Below, piece by piece: positions 25,452-34,814 of a stretch of 64,000 bases of DNA (the stretch's first letter is position 1; each line of letters opens with the position of its first letter). Source of the DNA: Sphingomonas sp. FARSPH (lineage in GTDB: Bacteria > Pseudomonadota > Alphaproteobacteria > Sphingomonadales > Sphingomonadaceae); contig NZ_CP029987.1 of the NCBI RefSeq assembly GCF_003355005.1, forward strand, positions 14,168 to 78,167. Direction: 5' to 3'. Made by a program: the position numbers and the translations under genes. The notes beneath the pieces were generated by a model. It searched no databases, was not told the DNA's origin, and saw only the letters and a program-made list of their open reading frames with translations.

Positions 25452-26180
25452 ATGGGCATAGAGACGATTCTACCCAAATCGCTCATTAAACCATTCCGAG
25501 AGGTGCGCTCATGGTTGAGAAATCGTAGACTTGGCAATACTAATAAAGATATATTTGAGGCTATATACGCCCAGAAAATTTGGGGCGGTGAGACTGAAGG
25601 CAAGCCGTATTCGGGTATCGGCACCTATGATCCATCAGTACCAGGATATATCAATCTTGTTCGGCGCCTGATCGATGAGCATAATGTACAATCAATAGTC
25701 GAGATAGGATGCGGTGACTTCACAATTGGCGCTCAATATGCAAATCTAGTTCATCATTATCTCGGTGTTGATGTCGCCGAATCCGTGATTATTCACAACA
25801 GGCGGGAATACGAGCGCGATGGCATCTCATTTCTATGTGCAGATGCAGGTGAAACTCCACTGCCGCCCGCAGATCTGTGTTTAATTAGGCAGGTACTGCA
25901 ACACCTTAGCAATGCCGATATTAGCCGCATCCTCGATCAAACTTCGGCGCATAAACTGGTGCTGATAACGGAGCACCTGCCGCCGGAAGACGCTGTTAGC
26001 ACCTACAATCGGGACAAGCGCTCTGGTCCGGACACCCGGCTACCATTGCTGTCTGGCGTGTACATCGACAAGCCGCCTTTTAACCGTACAGGAAAAGTCG
26101 TCTTCGAACATCTAGTAACGGAGCAACAGGCCAGCCTGCCCGGAGAGGTTCTTCGTTCGACGTTACTCATGAACGACTAG
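25452..26180 (+). CDS. SAM-dependent methyltransferase
   Basis: 242 residues. QSIVEIGCGDFTIGAQYA is motif I of a class I methyltransferase, LGVDVAES follows as motif II and PPADLCLIRQVLQHLSNADI as motif IV. AGGAG sits 8 bases before the ATG. The last codons read LLMND and the stop TAG is completed by the first G of an IS5-type end at 26181, so the true C-terminus before the insertion cannot be proved. It probably decorates a sugar of EPS II. Confidence 0.82.
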   Translation: MGIETILPKSLIKPFREVRSWLRNRRLGNTNKDIFEAIYAQKIWGGETEGKPYSGIGTYDPSVPGYINLVRRLIDEHNVQSIVEIGCGDFTIGAQYANLVHHYLGVDVAESVIIHNRREYERDGISFLCADAGETPLPPADLCLIRQVLQHLSNADISRILDQTSAHKLVLITEHLPPEDAVSTYNRDKRSGPDTRLPLLSGVYIDKPPFNRTGKVVFEHLVTEQQASLPGEVLRSTLLMND

Positions 26181-26466
26181 GGTCAGGACCCATCGATGTG
26201 AGCGTCGCGAATCTGATTCAGGCTCCGCGAGGAGACTGGGATGAACGACCTTCTGTGGACGCCCCTTCGGATGCAAGCGGTAAATCGGGGTAGATCGGCA
26301 CGCAGTCGGATGCAGTCATCTGTCCGGTCTCGATGAGCAGCGCCATAGCTGCGGCCAGTATGGGAGTTCGCGGACCGGAACCACATCAGCTTTCCGCGCT
26401 TGGGTAGCGCTCGGCCATTCCCTGGTTCTTCCGGCCCCGTCTCGCCGACCGTTGTGCCATACCCGC
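26181..26466 (+). pseudogene. IS5-family remnant (left end and transposase start)
   Basis: GGGTCAGGACCCAT at 26181-26194 matches the terminal repeats of the IS5 elements elsewhere in this window (GGCTCAGGACTCATT, GGATCAGGACCTATT). About 46 bases on, ATGAACGACCTTCTGTGG begins a reading like the MNDLxW start of those transposases but diverges within ten codons. The rest of the stretch up to the IS110 pseudogene shows nothing recognisable. Confidence 0.6.
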
Positions 26467-27535
26467 CTACGTCCCCGACGCCTCTGGCCGCCGTTCCGGC
26501 TTATGCCGCGACCGCTGCCGGAGCCTGTAATCCTCGCTCTTGGTCATGAGCGCCAACGCCGTGCGCGCCATCCTGTTGGCCAGCGCCACTGACACGAGCA
26601 TACGCGGTTTGCGTGCCAGCATCCACTCAAGCCACGAGCCTGCCGGCGCCCCCCGCGCACAGCCGCCTGTCTGACGACCGAGCTGCCGCCGATGATGAGC
26701 AAGCGCCGGATGGTGCGTTCTCCCATCTTCGAGATCCGGCCAAGTTTCTGCTTGCCTCCCGCCGAGTGCTGGAGCGGCGCGAGGCCGAGCCAGGCGGCGA
26801 AATCGCGGCCCTTGGGGAAGGTCTCGACCGGCGGCGCGAGAGCGACGATCGCGGTGGCAGCAATCGGGCCGATGCCGGGGATGGTCATCAGCCGGCGCGC
26901 TACCTCATCCTCGCGGGCCCGCTTGGCGATCTCCTTGTCGAGGTCGGCGATACGGTTATCGAGTCCGGCGAGCATGTCGGCCATGACGCGCAGCATGGCC
27001 AGCGCCGCCTCGGGTAGCGACGATGCCATCTCCTCCTCGTTGAGGAGGTCGGCCAGCACTGTGACCTGTGCCAAGCCGCGCGGTACAACCCAGCCGAATT
27101 CGGCGAGGTGACCACGCAATGCGTTGACCCGTTGCATGCGCTGCCGAACCACGAGATCGCGGGTGCGGAACACCATGCCGGCCGCCTGCTGCTTCTCGTT
27201 CTTGATCGCCACGAAGCGCATGCCCGGACGCTGCACCGCCTCGCAGATCGCCTCGGCATCGACCGCGTCATCCTTGTGCCGTTTCACGAACGGCTTCACG
27301 TAAGCTGGCGGGATCAGCCGCACTCATAGCCCATCTGCATCAGCTCGCGCGCCCAGTGGTGCGCGCCACTGCATGCCTCCATCGCGACCAGGCATCTCGG
27401 CTGCTTCACGAAGAAGTCGAGCAGCTTCGCCCGGCTCAGCTTGCGGCTGAACACCATGGTGCCACGCTCGTCGGCGCCGTGCGCATGAAAAACGGTCTTC
27501 GCGATATCCAGCCCAATTGTGGTAGCTTGCGACAC
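26467..27535 (-). pseudogene. IS110-family (IS1111 group) transposase, frameshifted twice
   Basis: The GTG start at 27535 gives TIGLDIAKTVFHAHGADE, the DEDD/RuvC-like N-terminus. Near 27323 one base is missing after GYE, and the reading continues in another frame with RLIPPAYVKPFVKRHKDDAVDAEAI. MTIPGIGPIAATAIVALAPP is the Transposase_20 domain. A second shift near 26660 moves the end (WMLARKPRMLVSVALANRMA) to a third frame, stopping at 26467. The element should be inactive unless complemented. Confidence 0.85.
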
Positions 27536-27599
27536 GGACGCCTCCCTCAGTGGTGCTTCAACACCTCCACTCTGGCACGTCGATGCCGTCGGGGAGCGT

Positions 27600-28350
27600 C
27601 CACCCCATCAGTTATGGCTGACGGACGATCAGATGGAGCGGCTGCGGCCGTTCTTTCGCAAGAGCCGTGGCAAGCCTCGGGTGGATGACCTGCGGGTGCT
27701 GAGCGGCATCGTCTTCGTCAACCGCAACGGGCTGCGCTGGCGAGATGCTCCGAGCGCTTATGGCCCCCATAAGACGCTGTACAATCGGTGGAAGCGCTGG
27801 GGCGAGCGAGGCGTGTTCACGCGCATGATGGAGGGGCTGGCTGCGGGCAATGCCGAACCCAAGACCGTCGTGATCGACGCGACCTACTTGAAGGCGCACC
27901 GCACGGCTTCGAGCTTGCGGGTAAAAAAGGGGATTTCGGGCGCCTGATCGGACGCACCAAAGGTGGCATGAACACCAAGCTCCATGCCGTCGCCGATGCA
28001 AACGGACGCCCCTTGAACTTCTTCATGACCGCCGGGCAAATCAGCGACTACACTGGCGCGGCAGCGCTGCTGGACGAGCGCCAGAAGCGCAGTGGCTGCT
28101 CGGCGACCGCGGCTACGACGCGGATTGGTTCAGGGACGCTCTTCAGGCCAAGGGCATCCAGCCCCGAATCCCGGGCCGGCGATCACGCAATAAGCCGGTC
28201 AAATACGACAAGCGCCGCTACCGGCGCCGCAGCCACATTGAGATCATGTTCGGCTGCCTCAAGGACTTCCGCCGCATTGCCACCCGCTACGATAAGCTCG
28301 CTGCCAACTTCCTCTCAGGCGCCGCTCTCGCCACCGCCTTGGCATTTTGG
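27600..28350 (+). pseudogene. IS5-family (IS427-like) transposase, broken
   Basis: The N-terminal part reads LWLTDDQMERLRPFFRKSRGKPRVDD and GLRWRDAPSAYGPHKTLYNR. A run of A before GGGG near 27926 is the usual slippery site, continuing as GDFGRLIGRTKGGMNTKLHAV in a second frame. Another one-base loss near 28080 moves the end (WLLGDRGYDADWFRDAL; RRYRRRSHIEIMFGCLKDFRRI) to a third frame. The first codons are missing at the junction with the IS110 pseudogene, and the end is cut by the second IS110 element. Confidence 0.8.
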
Positions 28351-28356
28351 TCATCG

Positions 28357-29660
28357 TGTAATTTGTGGCTGCTTCCCCGGGCCGACTGAGCGGCGCACCT
28401 TCTGGTTGTCGGACCTGAAGGTATGAAGCACTATGCCGGAATAGACCTGTCGATGGAAACGTCGCACGTCTGCATTGTCGATGCCGAAGGGCGCAAGGTC
28501 GCAGCGCAACGCGTGGACAGCACGCCGGAAGCGATCGCCACGCTTCTGCCCGTGGACCGCGTGGTGATCGAGACCGACCGGATGACGCCATGGGTTGCGC
28601 GTGGCCTGCACGAGCTGGGCGTCGCGATCGTGTGCATCGATGCGCGCCAGGCCCACCGGAGCCTCAAGGTGATGAAGGCGAACAAGACTGATCCGCATGA
28701 TGCGGCGGGCCTCGCACAGTTGGCCCGGACCGGCTTCTACAAGGAGGTGCACGTCAAATCACCGACGTCGCATGGGGTGCGCTCGGTGATCACCGCCCGC
28801 ACGCATCTGGTCGAAGCACGTGTCCGGCTTGACAACACCATCCGCGGCCTCTGCGCCACCTTCGGGATCAGGCCGGGGACTGGCCAGGGCGAGCGGTTCC
28901 TCGCGCAGGTGCAGGCCGCCATCGCCATCCCGGGTCTCGGTGAGGCGGTGGCCTCGCTGCTCCGGGCGCGGAACGGCCTGGTTGACGAGATCCGTCGGAT
29001 GGATCGCGAGCTCAAGGCGATCAGCATCGCCTCTCCGGCCTGTCAGGCCCTGATGACCATCCTGGGCATCGGCGTGCAGACCTCGGCTGCGTTCGCTGCC
29101 GCCATCGATGAGGCGGGCCGGTTCAAGCGGTCGCGCACGGCTGGTGCCTACTGTGGCCTCGTCCCGCGTCGGCACCAGTCTGGCGAACTCGACTGGACGG
29201 GCCGGATCACCAAGCATGGCGACGGCACCGTCCGCACGCTGCTCTACGAAGCGGCCAACTCGATCCTGACGCGCACGCGCCAGACCTTCGCACTGAAGAC
29301 CTGGGCGCTGAAGACCGTCAAGCGACGCGGTCTCAAGAAGGCCCAGGTCGCGCTCGCCCGTCGCCTCGCCGTCATCATGCACGCCATGTTGCGCGAGGGC
29401 ACCTTGCTCGAGGCCTGAAAAGAGGTAAGCTCCCCTCGCCAGCGGTAATGCTCTCCAGCTGACCCGATGGCGGTGTCCCGCGAAGGAACGCAAGGACGGA
29501 CGATCTGCGAAGGTTATCAGATGAGCTGCCAAGCCCGCTTCGAGGCAGTGCAACGTTCGGCCTTGTGAGACCCGATACAGCACCACCGACCGACAGGCCG
29601 CGAGTGCGGACAGATCCTTGAGGCCCTCAAGGGACAACCGCCGAGCGGACGCAAATTACA
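28357..29660 (+). mobile_element. IS110-family insertion element, apparently intact
   Basis: Ends are proposed from the inverted 9-mers TGTAATTTG (28357-28365) and CAAATTACA (29652-29660), which enclose one complete transposase gene and about 230 bases of non-coding 3' sequence. It lies at the 3' end of the broken IS5 transposase. IS110 elements often lack true terminal repeats, so the limits are tentative. The 3' non-coding part (29419-29660) holds no other gene. Confidence 0.6.
28423..29418 (+). CDS. IS110-family transposase
   Basis: 331 residues, full length. YAGIDLSMETSHVCIVD holds the first catalytic Asp, VVIETDRMTPW the Glu and NKTDPHDAAGLAQLAR the next acidic residues of the RuvC-like DEDD site. 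LMTILGIGVQTSAAFAAAID is the C-terminal Transposase_20 domain with its conserved serine region, and GRITKHGDGTVRTLLYEAA the usual C-terminal motif. No frameshift is seen, so it may be active. Confidence 0.9.
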   Translation: MKHYAGIDLSMETSHVCIVDAEGRKVAAQRVDSTPEAIATLLPVDRVVIETDRMTPWVARGLHELGVAIVCIDARQAHRSLKVMKANKTDPHDAAGLAQLARTGFYKEVHVKSPTSHGVRSVITARTHLVEARVRLDNTIRGLCATFGIRPGTGQGERFLAQVQAAIAIPGLGEAVASLLRARNGLVDEIRRMDRELKAISIASPACQALMTILGIGVQTSAAFAAAIDEAGRFKRSRTAGAYCGLVPRRHQSGELDWTGRITKHGDGTVRTLLYEAANSILTRTRQTFALKTWALKTVKRRGLKKAQVALARRLAVIMHAMLREGTLLEA

Positions 29661-29955
29661 GATCCTGACCCTGAAAGGCTCGCTAGCCGGCTTAGCACGT
29701 TCGCCTGATAACATGAGATGCGCGGATATCGGGGGGCCGCCCTAATGGCACATGATCCCGATCGACAGCGACGCAATACCATTGCACGCCCACAGTCCGC
29801 CGGTATATCGATCGGATCAGATTACCTCGCACGCCTGCGGAAATACGTATCCTCATCCTGTTAACTTAATGCGTTCGATCGCCTCCCATTGTACGGTGAA
29901 AAACCGCTTACAGTAGAGATGCTATGTCGATAGCAGTGAAGAAGGTTTGCCTGCA
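29661..29955. promoter_or_regulatory. Upstream region of the EPS II fucose genes
   Basis: About 295 bases between the IS110 end and gmd, with no gene. ATCCTGACCCT (29662-29672) resembles an inverted IS5 end and may be the right edge of the broken IS5 element. The last 100 bases are AT-richer and are the likely gmd promoter; individual boxes are not assigned. GAAGAAGG precedes the ATG. Confidence 0.4.
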
Positions 29956-31020
29956 ATGAAAAAGAATGTTGCGCTCATCACCGGCGTTACCGGTCAAGAT
30001 GGCGCGTATCTTGCTCAAATGCTCCTCGAGAAGGGTTACGAAGTTCATGGTGTAAAAAGACGCTCATCTTCATTCAACACGGGCCGTATCGAGGATATTT
30101 ATCAAGATCCTCACAGCGAGCACTCGCGCTTTCATCTCCATTATGGAGACATGACCGACAGCACAAACTTGATACGCATAATACAGCAAACCAAGCCGAC
30201 GGAAATTTACAACCTTGCCGCGCAAAGTCACGTCGCCGTGAGCTTCGAAACGCCGGAATATACGGCAAACTCGGACGCACTAGGCGCACTTCGTCTACTC
30301 GAAGCTATCCGTATCTTGGGTATGGTCGAAACCTGTCGCTTTTACCAAGCTTCGACATCCGAACTTTATGGTCTTGTGCAAGAAGTGCCGCAGCGTGAAA
30401 CTACGCCGTTCTACCCTCGCTCACCATACGCAGCCGCCAAACTATATGCCTATTGGATCGTCGTAAACTATCGTGAAGCCTATGGCATGCATGCCTCCAA
30501 CGGTATCCTGTTCAATCACGAAAGCCCGCTACGCGGCGAAACGTTTGTAACGCGGAAAATTACCCGTGCAGCGGCCGCGATCTCGCTCAATCGTCAAGAC
30601 AAGTTGTTTCTGGGCAATCTCGACGCCAAGCGCGATTGGGGCCATGCTCGCGAATATGTCCGCGGTATGTGGTTGATGTTGCAGCAGGATAAGGCCGATG
30701 ACTATGTTCTCGCTACGGGCGAAACCACGCCGGTACGAACGTTCGTCGAATGGGCATTCGAAGACGTTGGCCTGAAGTTACGCTGGGAAGGCACCGGAGC
30801 CGATGAAAAAGGCTATTGCAGCGAAACCGGGCGCTGCCTGGTCGAAATCGATCCTCGGTATTTCCGTCCCACAGAAGTCGAATTGCTTATCGGTGATCCA
30901 ACCAAGGCTTATAACCAGCTTGGCTGGCGCCATGAAACCTCGGTTCGTGATCTGTGTAGGGAGATGGTCCGAAACGACCTCATCCTGATGCGCGATGCAC
31001 CGATCGGCAAGGGTGCCTGA
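29956..31020 (+). CDS. gmd: GDP-mannose 4,6-dehydratase
   Basis: 354 residues. ALITGVTGQDGAYLAQMLLEKGYEVHG, RRSSSFNTGRIEDIY, HYGDMTDSTNLIRII and the active-site STSELYG with YPRSPYAAAKLYAYW are diagnostic of GMD, as is NGILFNHESPLRGETFVTRK. It converts GDP-mannose to GDP-4-keto-6-deoxymannose. A TTG three codons earlier is less likely than the ATG. With the next gene it gives GDP-L-fucose, the defining donor of EPS II. Confidence 0.97.
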   Translation: MKKNVALITGVTGQDGAYLAQMLLEKGYEVHGVKRRSSSFNTGRIEDIYQDPHSEHSRFHLHYGDMTDSTNLIRIIQQTKPTEIYNLAAQSHVAVSFETPEYTANSDALGALRLLEAIRILGMVETCRFYQASTSELYGLVQEVPQRETTPFYPRSPYAAAKLYAYWIVVNYREAYGMHASNGILFNHESPLRGETFVTRKITRAAAAISLNRQDKLFLGNLDAKRDWGHAREYVRGMWLMLQQDKADDYVLATGETTPVRTFVEWAFEDVGLKLRWEGTGADEKGYCSETGRCLVEIDPRYFRPTEVELLIGDPTKAYNQLGWRHETSVRDLCREMVRNDLILMRDAPIGKGA

Positions 31021-31034
31021 CCAGCCTTCTTCTG

Positions 31035-31069
31035 AATTCCCCGACGGCATCGGTCCCGTCGGGGGAATT
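31035..31069. terminator. Intergenic hairpin between gmd and fcl
   Basis: AATTCCCCGACGG (31035-31047) pairs with CCGTCGGGGGAATT (31056-31069) around an 8-base loop with a single extra G. There is no U-tract. It may attenuate or process the gmd-fcl transcript rather than fully stop it. Confidence 0.5.
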
Positions 31070-31104
31070 ACTCGTGCTGATGCCGAAAGGGAAAGTTTTA
31101 GACG

Positions 31105-32037
31105 ATGTGGGATTTTACGGGTAAACGCGTGTGGGTCGCTGGACATCGTGGCATGCTCGGTGGAGCGATTTCCCGTCGGCTGGCGTCAGAACAATGCGAC
31201 GTGGTCACAGTCGCTCGCGATGAACTTGACCTGATGGATCAGCGCGCTGTTCGCCAATGGCTGGCGACTGCTAAGATCGACGGTATCTTTGTTGCCGCCG
31301 CCAAGGTCGGTGGCATTCTGGCAAACGCCACCTATCCAGTCGATTTCCTTTATAACAATCTAATGATCGAAGCAAATATCATCGAAGCAGCCCATCGTGC
31401 CGATGTAAATCGCCTTTGCTTCCTTGGTTCATCTTGCATTTACCCGAAGTTCGCGGAACAACCTATCGTTGAAGAAAGCCTCCTCACCGGTTCGCTCGAA
31501 CCTACAAACGAAGCTTATGCGATCGCTAAAATCGCCGGAATCAAGCTGGCCGAAGCCTATCGCAAGCAATATGCTCGCGACTATATTTCAGCTATGCCTA
31601 CTAATCTATACGGTCCCGGCGATAATTTCGATCTTAATTCCAGTCACGTTCTTCCTGCGCTGATCAGAAAGGCTCATGAGGCGAAGACAAATCGTGATGC
31701 TAAAATGATGATATGGGGAACTGGGTCACCCATGAGAGAATTCATGTTTGTCGATGACTGCGCCGACGCATGTATCTTTCTAATGAAAAATTATTCTGCT
31801 AATATGCACATTAACGTCGGATCTGGTGAAGATATAACAATCTACGACGTTGCACGACTGGTCTGCAACGTCGTTGGGTTCACCGGTGAAATCGAGCGCG
31901 ACATCACGAAGCCTGATGGTACCCCCCGGAAGTTGATGTCAGCGGAAAAACTGCGTGCCATGGGTTGGGCGCCAAAAGTAGATTTGTCTACCGGCGTCGC
32001 TGCCACATACGAGTGGTTCCTAGCCAATAAGCTCTGA
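31105..32037 (+). CDS. fcl: GDP-L-fucose synthase
   Basis: 310 residues. VWVAGHRGMLGGAISRRL (NADP loop), VGGILANATYPVDFLYNNL, LGSSCIYPKFAEQP and YAIAKIAGIKLAEAYRKQY (catalytic Tyr/Lys) identify the epimerase-reductase WcaG/Fcl. PTNLYGPGDNFDLNSSHVLPALIRK is the family's substrate-binding block. It turns GDP-4-keto-6-deoxymannose into GDP-L-fucose. The spacing from gmd is 84 bases with a hairpin, unlike the tight coupling of EPS I genes. Confidence 0.97.
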   Translation: MWDFTGKRVWVAGHRGMLGGAISRRLASEQCDVVTVARDELDLMDQRAVRQWLATAKIDGIFVAAAKVGGILANATYPVDFLYNNLMIEANIIEAAHRADVNRLCFLGSSCIYPKFAEQPIVEESLLTGSLEPTNEAYAIAKIAGIKLAEAYRKQYARDYISAMPTNLYGPGDNFDLNSSHVLPALIRKAHEAKTNRDAKMMIWGTGSPMREFMFVDDCADACIFLMKNYSANMHINVGSGEDITIYDVARLVCNVVGFTGEIERDITKPDGTPRKLMSAEKLRAMGWAPKVDLSTGVAATYEWFLANKL

Positions 32038-32041
32038 CGAT

Positions 32042-33292
32042 ATGCGAATCCTTTTTTTCGGACTCAACTTTGAACCGGAACCTATTGGTATAGGTCCCTA
32101 TTCGACCGGCCTGTGTCGAGGTTTGGAGGAGCGTGGCCACAGTGTAACCGCGATTACCGGGAAGCCTTATTATCCAAACTGGAGAAAACCCGAAGGCACC
32201 TCAGCTGGGTGGACCCGGGACACGATAGCAGAGATCAATATCATACGTTGTCCGCTTTATGTCCCAGAGAACCCGTCTGGCAAATCACGCTTGCTCCATC
32301 ATGCGTCTTTCGCTATTTCGGCGAGCGCGCCGATGGTAGCAATGGCCCGCCGCTTTCAACCCGATCTGGTATTTTCGGTGGCCCCCTCGCTCGCCTCAGC
32401 ACCAGTTGGCCGGTTGGCCGCGAAAATCGCCGGCGCCATGAGTTGGCTGCATGTCCAAGATTTTGAGGTAGAGGCGGCGTTCAAGACCGGTCTGCTCGAC
32501 CCTACATCTGGTGTTGGCGGGGCTGTGCGTAAGGTAGAACGACGCCTGCTTGATGGGTTCGACGTATATAGCAGCATCAGTCGCGAGATGTGTGATCGAT
32601 TAGCTCAGAGCGGTGTCGCGCCAGATCGCATCGTCGAATTTCGTAATTGGGCAAATGTGCTGCCTACAGTATCAAATAATACTCTTCGCAACGCATGGAA
32701 CGTTACGACTCCGCATGTAGCATTATACTCCGGAAATATTGCCAATAAGCAAGGTGTAGAAATCATTGTCGAAGCCGCTAAAAGACTGCGCGAACGACGC
32801 GACTTGACGTTCATTGTCTGTGGAAATGGCCCATATCGTGCAAATCTGATTGCTCTGGCTGAAGGATTGCCCAATATCCAATTTCATGACCTGCAGCCGA
32901 CGGAACGCCTCCACGAACTTCTCGCGCTGGCTACCGTCCATCTGCTTCCGCAGAAAGCAGAGGCCGTCGGTCTTGTGCTACCCTCGAAACTGACCAATAT
33001 GCTTGCTTCAGGCCGTCCAGTAGTGGTGACGGCACCGCAGGACTCCAGCCTTGCGCACGAAGTGGAAGGGTGTGGTATTGCGACACCACCCGGAGATGGG
33101 GCTTCATTTGCGACAGCCATTTCGACAATTATAGATGATCATCAGATGTGTAAGGATATGGGCGCTCGCGCGATAAAGCGCGTCCGAGAACGCTGGCATC
33201 GCGAAACCATCCTGGATCGGGTCGAACATGAAATGGAAGTCCGGCTTGAAGCCCGCCGGGCATCCAGAATCGAATGTCTCCTTGAGCCGTGA
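32042..33292 (+). CDS. wcaI: WcaI-like GT4 glycosyltransferase
   Basis: 416 residues. The N-terminus MRILFFGLNFEPEPIGIGPYSTGL and the block HSVTAITGKPYYPNW are characteristic of the colanic acid WcaI family. The GT-B C-domain has VALYSGNIANKQGVEIIVEAA, and LLPQKAEAVGLVLPSKLTNMLASGRPVV binds the nucleotide. It starts 4 bases after fcl. WcaI is proposed to transfer fucose in E. coli, which fits the flanking GDP-fucose genes. Confidence 0.87.
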   Translation: MRILFFGLNFEPEPIGIGPYSTGLCRGLEERGHSVTAITGKPYYPNWRKPEGTSAGWTRDTIAEINIIRCPLYVPENPSGKSRLLHHASFAISASAPMVAMARRFQPDLVFSVAPSLASAPVGRLAAKIAGAMSWLHVQDFEVEAAFKTGLLDPTSGVGGAVRKVERRLLDGFDVYSSISREMCDRLAQSGVAPDRIVEFRNWANVLPTVSNNTLRNAWNVTTPHVALYSGNIANKQGVEIIVEAAKRLRERRDLTFIVCGNGPYRANLIALAEGLPNIQFHDLQPTERLHELLALATVHLLPQKAEAVGLVLPSKLTNMLASGRPVVVTAPQDSSLAHEVEGCGIATPPGDGASFATAISTIIDDHQMCKDMGARAIKRVRERWHRETILDRVEHEMEVRLEARRASRIECLLEP

Positions 33293-33371
33293 CCCAAGGT
33301 AGCACAACTACCCAACTTCTGTTCACTGGCTGCATTTATCTTCTCGGCGCAGTTTTATAAGAAGATTATGG

Positions 33372-34736
33372 ATGTCCAGAACATTGACCCGTTCCAGTGT
33401 GTCGTTTTTGTTCTTTTGCCTATTCCTTGGCCTTTGTGCCATTGGTGGAGGATCGTCTTGGCCCCAGTCTGCATCCCTACTCTATCTTCGTCCGGCCGCA
33501 ATTATTGCAGCATGTGTCCCGATCGCGATCAGGACCGTGCGCTGGGACGAAGTGCGGCCCGTTCTTCTTTCTTTGATCGCAGCTGCCATTGTAACAGCAC
33601 TTCAACTGGTTCCCCTTCCTCCCGGAATCTGGCAAGCTCTTCCTGGTCATGCGCCATATAGTGCGGCAGGTGTTCTGATCGGACAGCCTAATATCTGGCG
33701 GCCTATCTCAGTTAGCCCGGACCAAACTTGGAATGCCTTGATTGCGTTAGGAGTTCCTCTGTCCGCAGTCATTGGCTTTGCAGGAATTAGGGTTTCTGAG
33801 CAAAATCGACTTGTTCCAGCTTTAATTCTTATTTCTTTGGCAAGCGGATTCCTAGGAGTCCTGCAGATCATTGGCGGCGAGCAGAGCATTGCTTACTTTC
33901 ATGCCCATGCCTCGCGCGATTTGCCGGTAGGCCTATTCACCAACCACAATCATCAGGCACTGATGCTGGTTCTAACGTTTCCTTTACTCGGGACGTGGGC
34001 CACGATCTCATCACTAGGTGGGCATCGCTCCACGACAAGGCGACTAATGATCGCCGGTGGACTTGTACCGATTATCCTCCCGCTGATTCTGATTACGGGA
34101 TCGCGCGCCGGCAGCGCCCTTGCGCTACCGGCCTTGATACTTGGAATACTCCTATCGCCGATGCGACTGTCATGGCGTGACAGACGCGCCTGGATAGTAA
34201 TATTGGGCTCGATCGTCGTTGTTAGCTTGCTGATAATAGTAACAGTGGTTTCCGGTCGCGCCGTAGCGCTTGCTCGTCTCGCGGGTATGGTGGGTTCAGA
34301 ATCCGATCTTCGATTACGAGCGCTGCCGACAATACTCACGATCACCCGCGATTTTTTTCCATTTGGCTTCGGCCTTGGCGCGTTCGATCCGGTCTTTCGT
34401 CAGTATGAGCCCGACGTACTGCTCAAACTAACCTTCTACAATCACGCCCATAGCGATCCGCTGGAGGTATTGATGGCAGGAGGTATCGCAGCTTTCGCCG
34501 TCCTTATCGTTTTTTTCGCATGGTGGGTCCGCACAGCTTGGCTGCTGGTGGCGGCCTCTGAGGGCCAATCTGACGTGGCATACGGCCGGCTCGGGGTTGC
34601 GACCACCACGTTGCTGATGATCGCTAGCGTGATCGACTATCCGTTACGTACACCGCTCTTGGGCGTCGTTATGGTGATTGGACTGGGATGGATGGCTCGG
34701 TGGCGCTCAATCTCCGATCGTCAGCCGCCCCGTTAA
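33372..34736 (+). CDS. O-antigen ligase/polymerase-like membrane protein (EPS II)
   Basis: 454 residues with about ten hydrophobic segments. VGLFTNHNHQALMLVLTFPLLG is the conserved periplasmic-loop region of Wzy_C proteins, and FPFGFGLGAFDPVFRQYEPD with YNHAHSDPLEVLMAGGIAA follows the same family pattern. It probably polymerises or ligates EPS II repeat units. A second, unrelated-looking Wzy-type protein lies at 42077, so the division of labour is unclear. Confidence 0.8.
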   Translation: MSRTLTRSSVSFLFFCLFLGLCAIGGGSSWPQSASLLYLRPAAIIAACVPIAIRTVRWDEVRPVLLSLIAAAIVTALQLVPLPPGIWQALPGHAPYSAAGVLIGQPNIWRPISVSPDQTWNALIALGVPLSAVIGFAGIRVSEQNRLVPALILISLASGFLGVLQIIGGEQSIAYFHAHASRDLPVGLFTNHNHQALMLVLTFPLLGTWATISSLGGHRSTTRRLMIAGGLVPIILPLILITGSRAGSALALPALILGILLSPMRLSWRDRRAWIVILGSIVVVSLLIIVTVVSGRAVALARLAGMVGSESDLRLRALPTILTITRDFFPFGFGLGAFDPVFRQYEPDVLLKLTFYNHAHSDPLEVLMAGGIAAFAVLIVFFAWWVRTAWLLVAASEGQSDVAYGRLGVATTTLLMIASVIDYPLRTPLLGVVMVIGLGWMARWRSISDRQPPR

Positions 34737-34814
34737 CGTTGCCACCTTCCGGGCCTTACGCTAACACGCTTCAGGATAGACGCCCCTTAATGTGTAGCTT
34801 GGATTGTGCCCCTC

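Noticed and set aside
26181..29672. One large IS5 element with ends at 26181 and about 29672 interrupted by two IS110 elements
   Set aside because: The end sequences are similar, but the flanks (CTA and TGA) do not match as a duplication, and the transposase start near 26241 does not align cleanly with the fragment at 27600; left as separate remnants.
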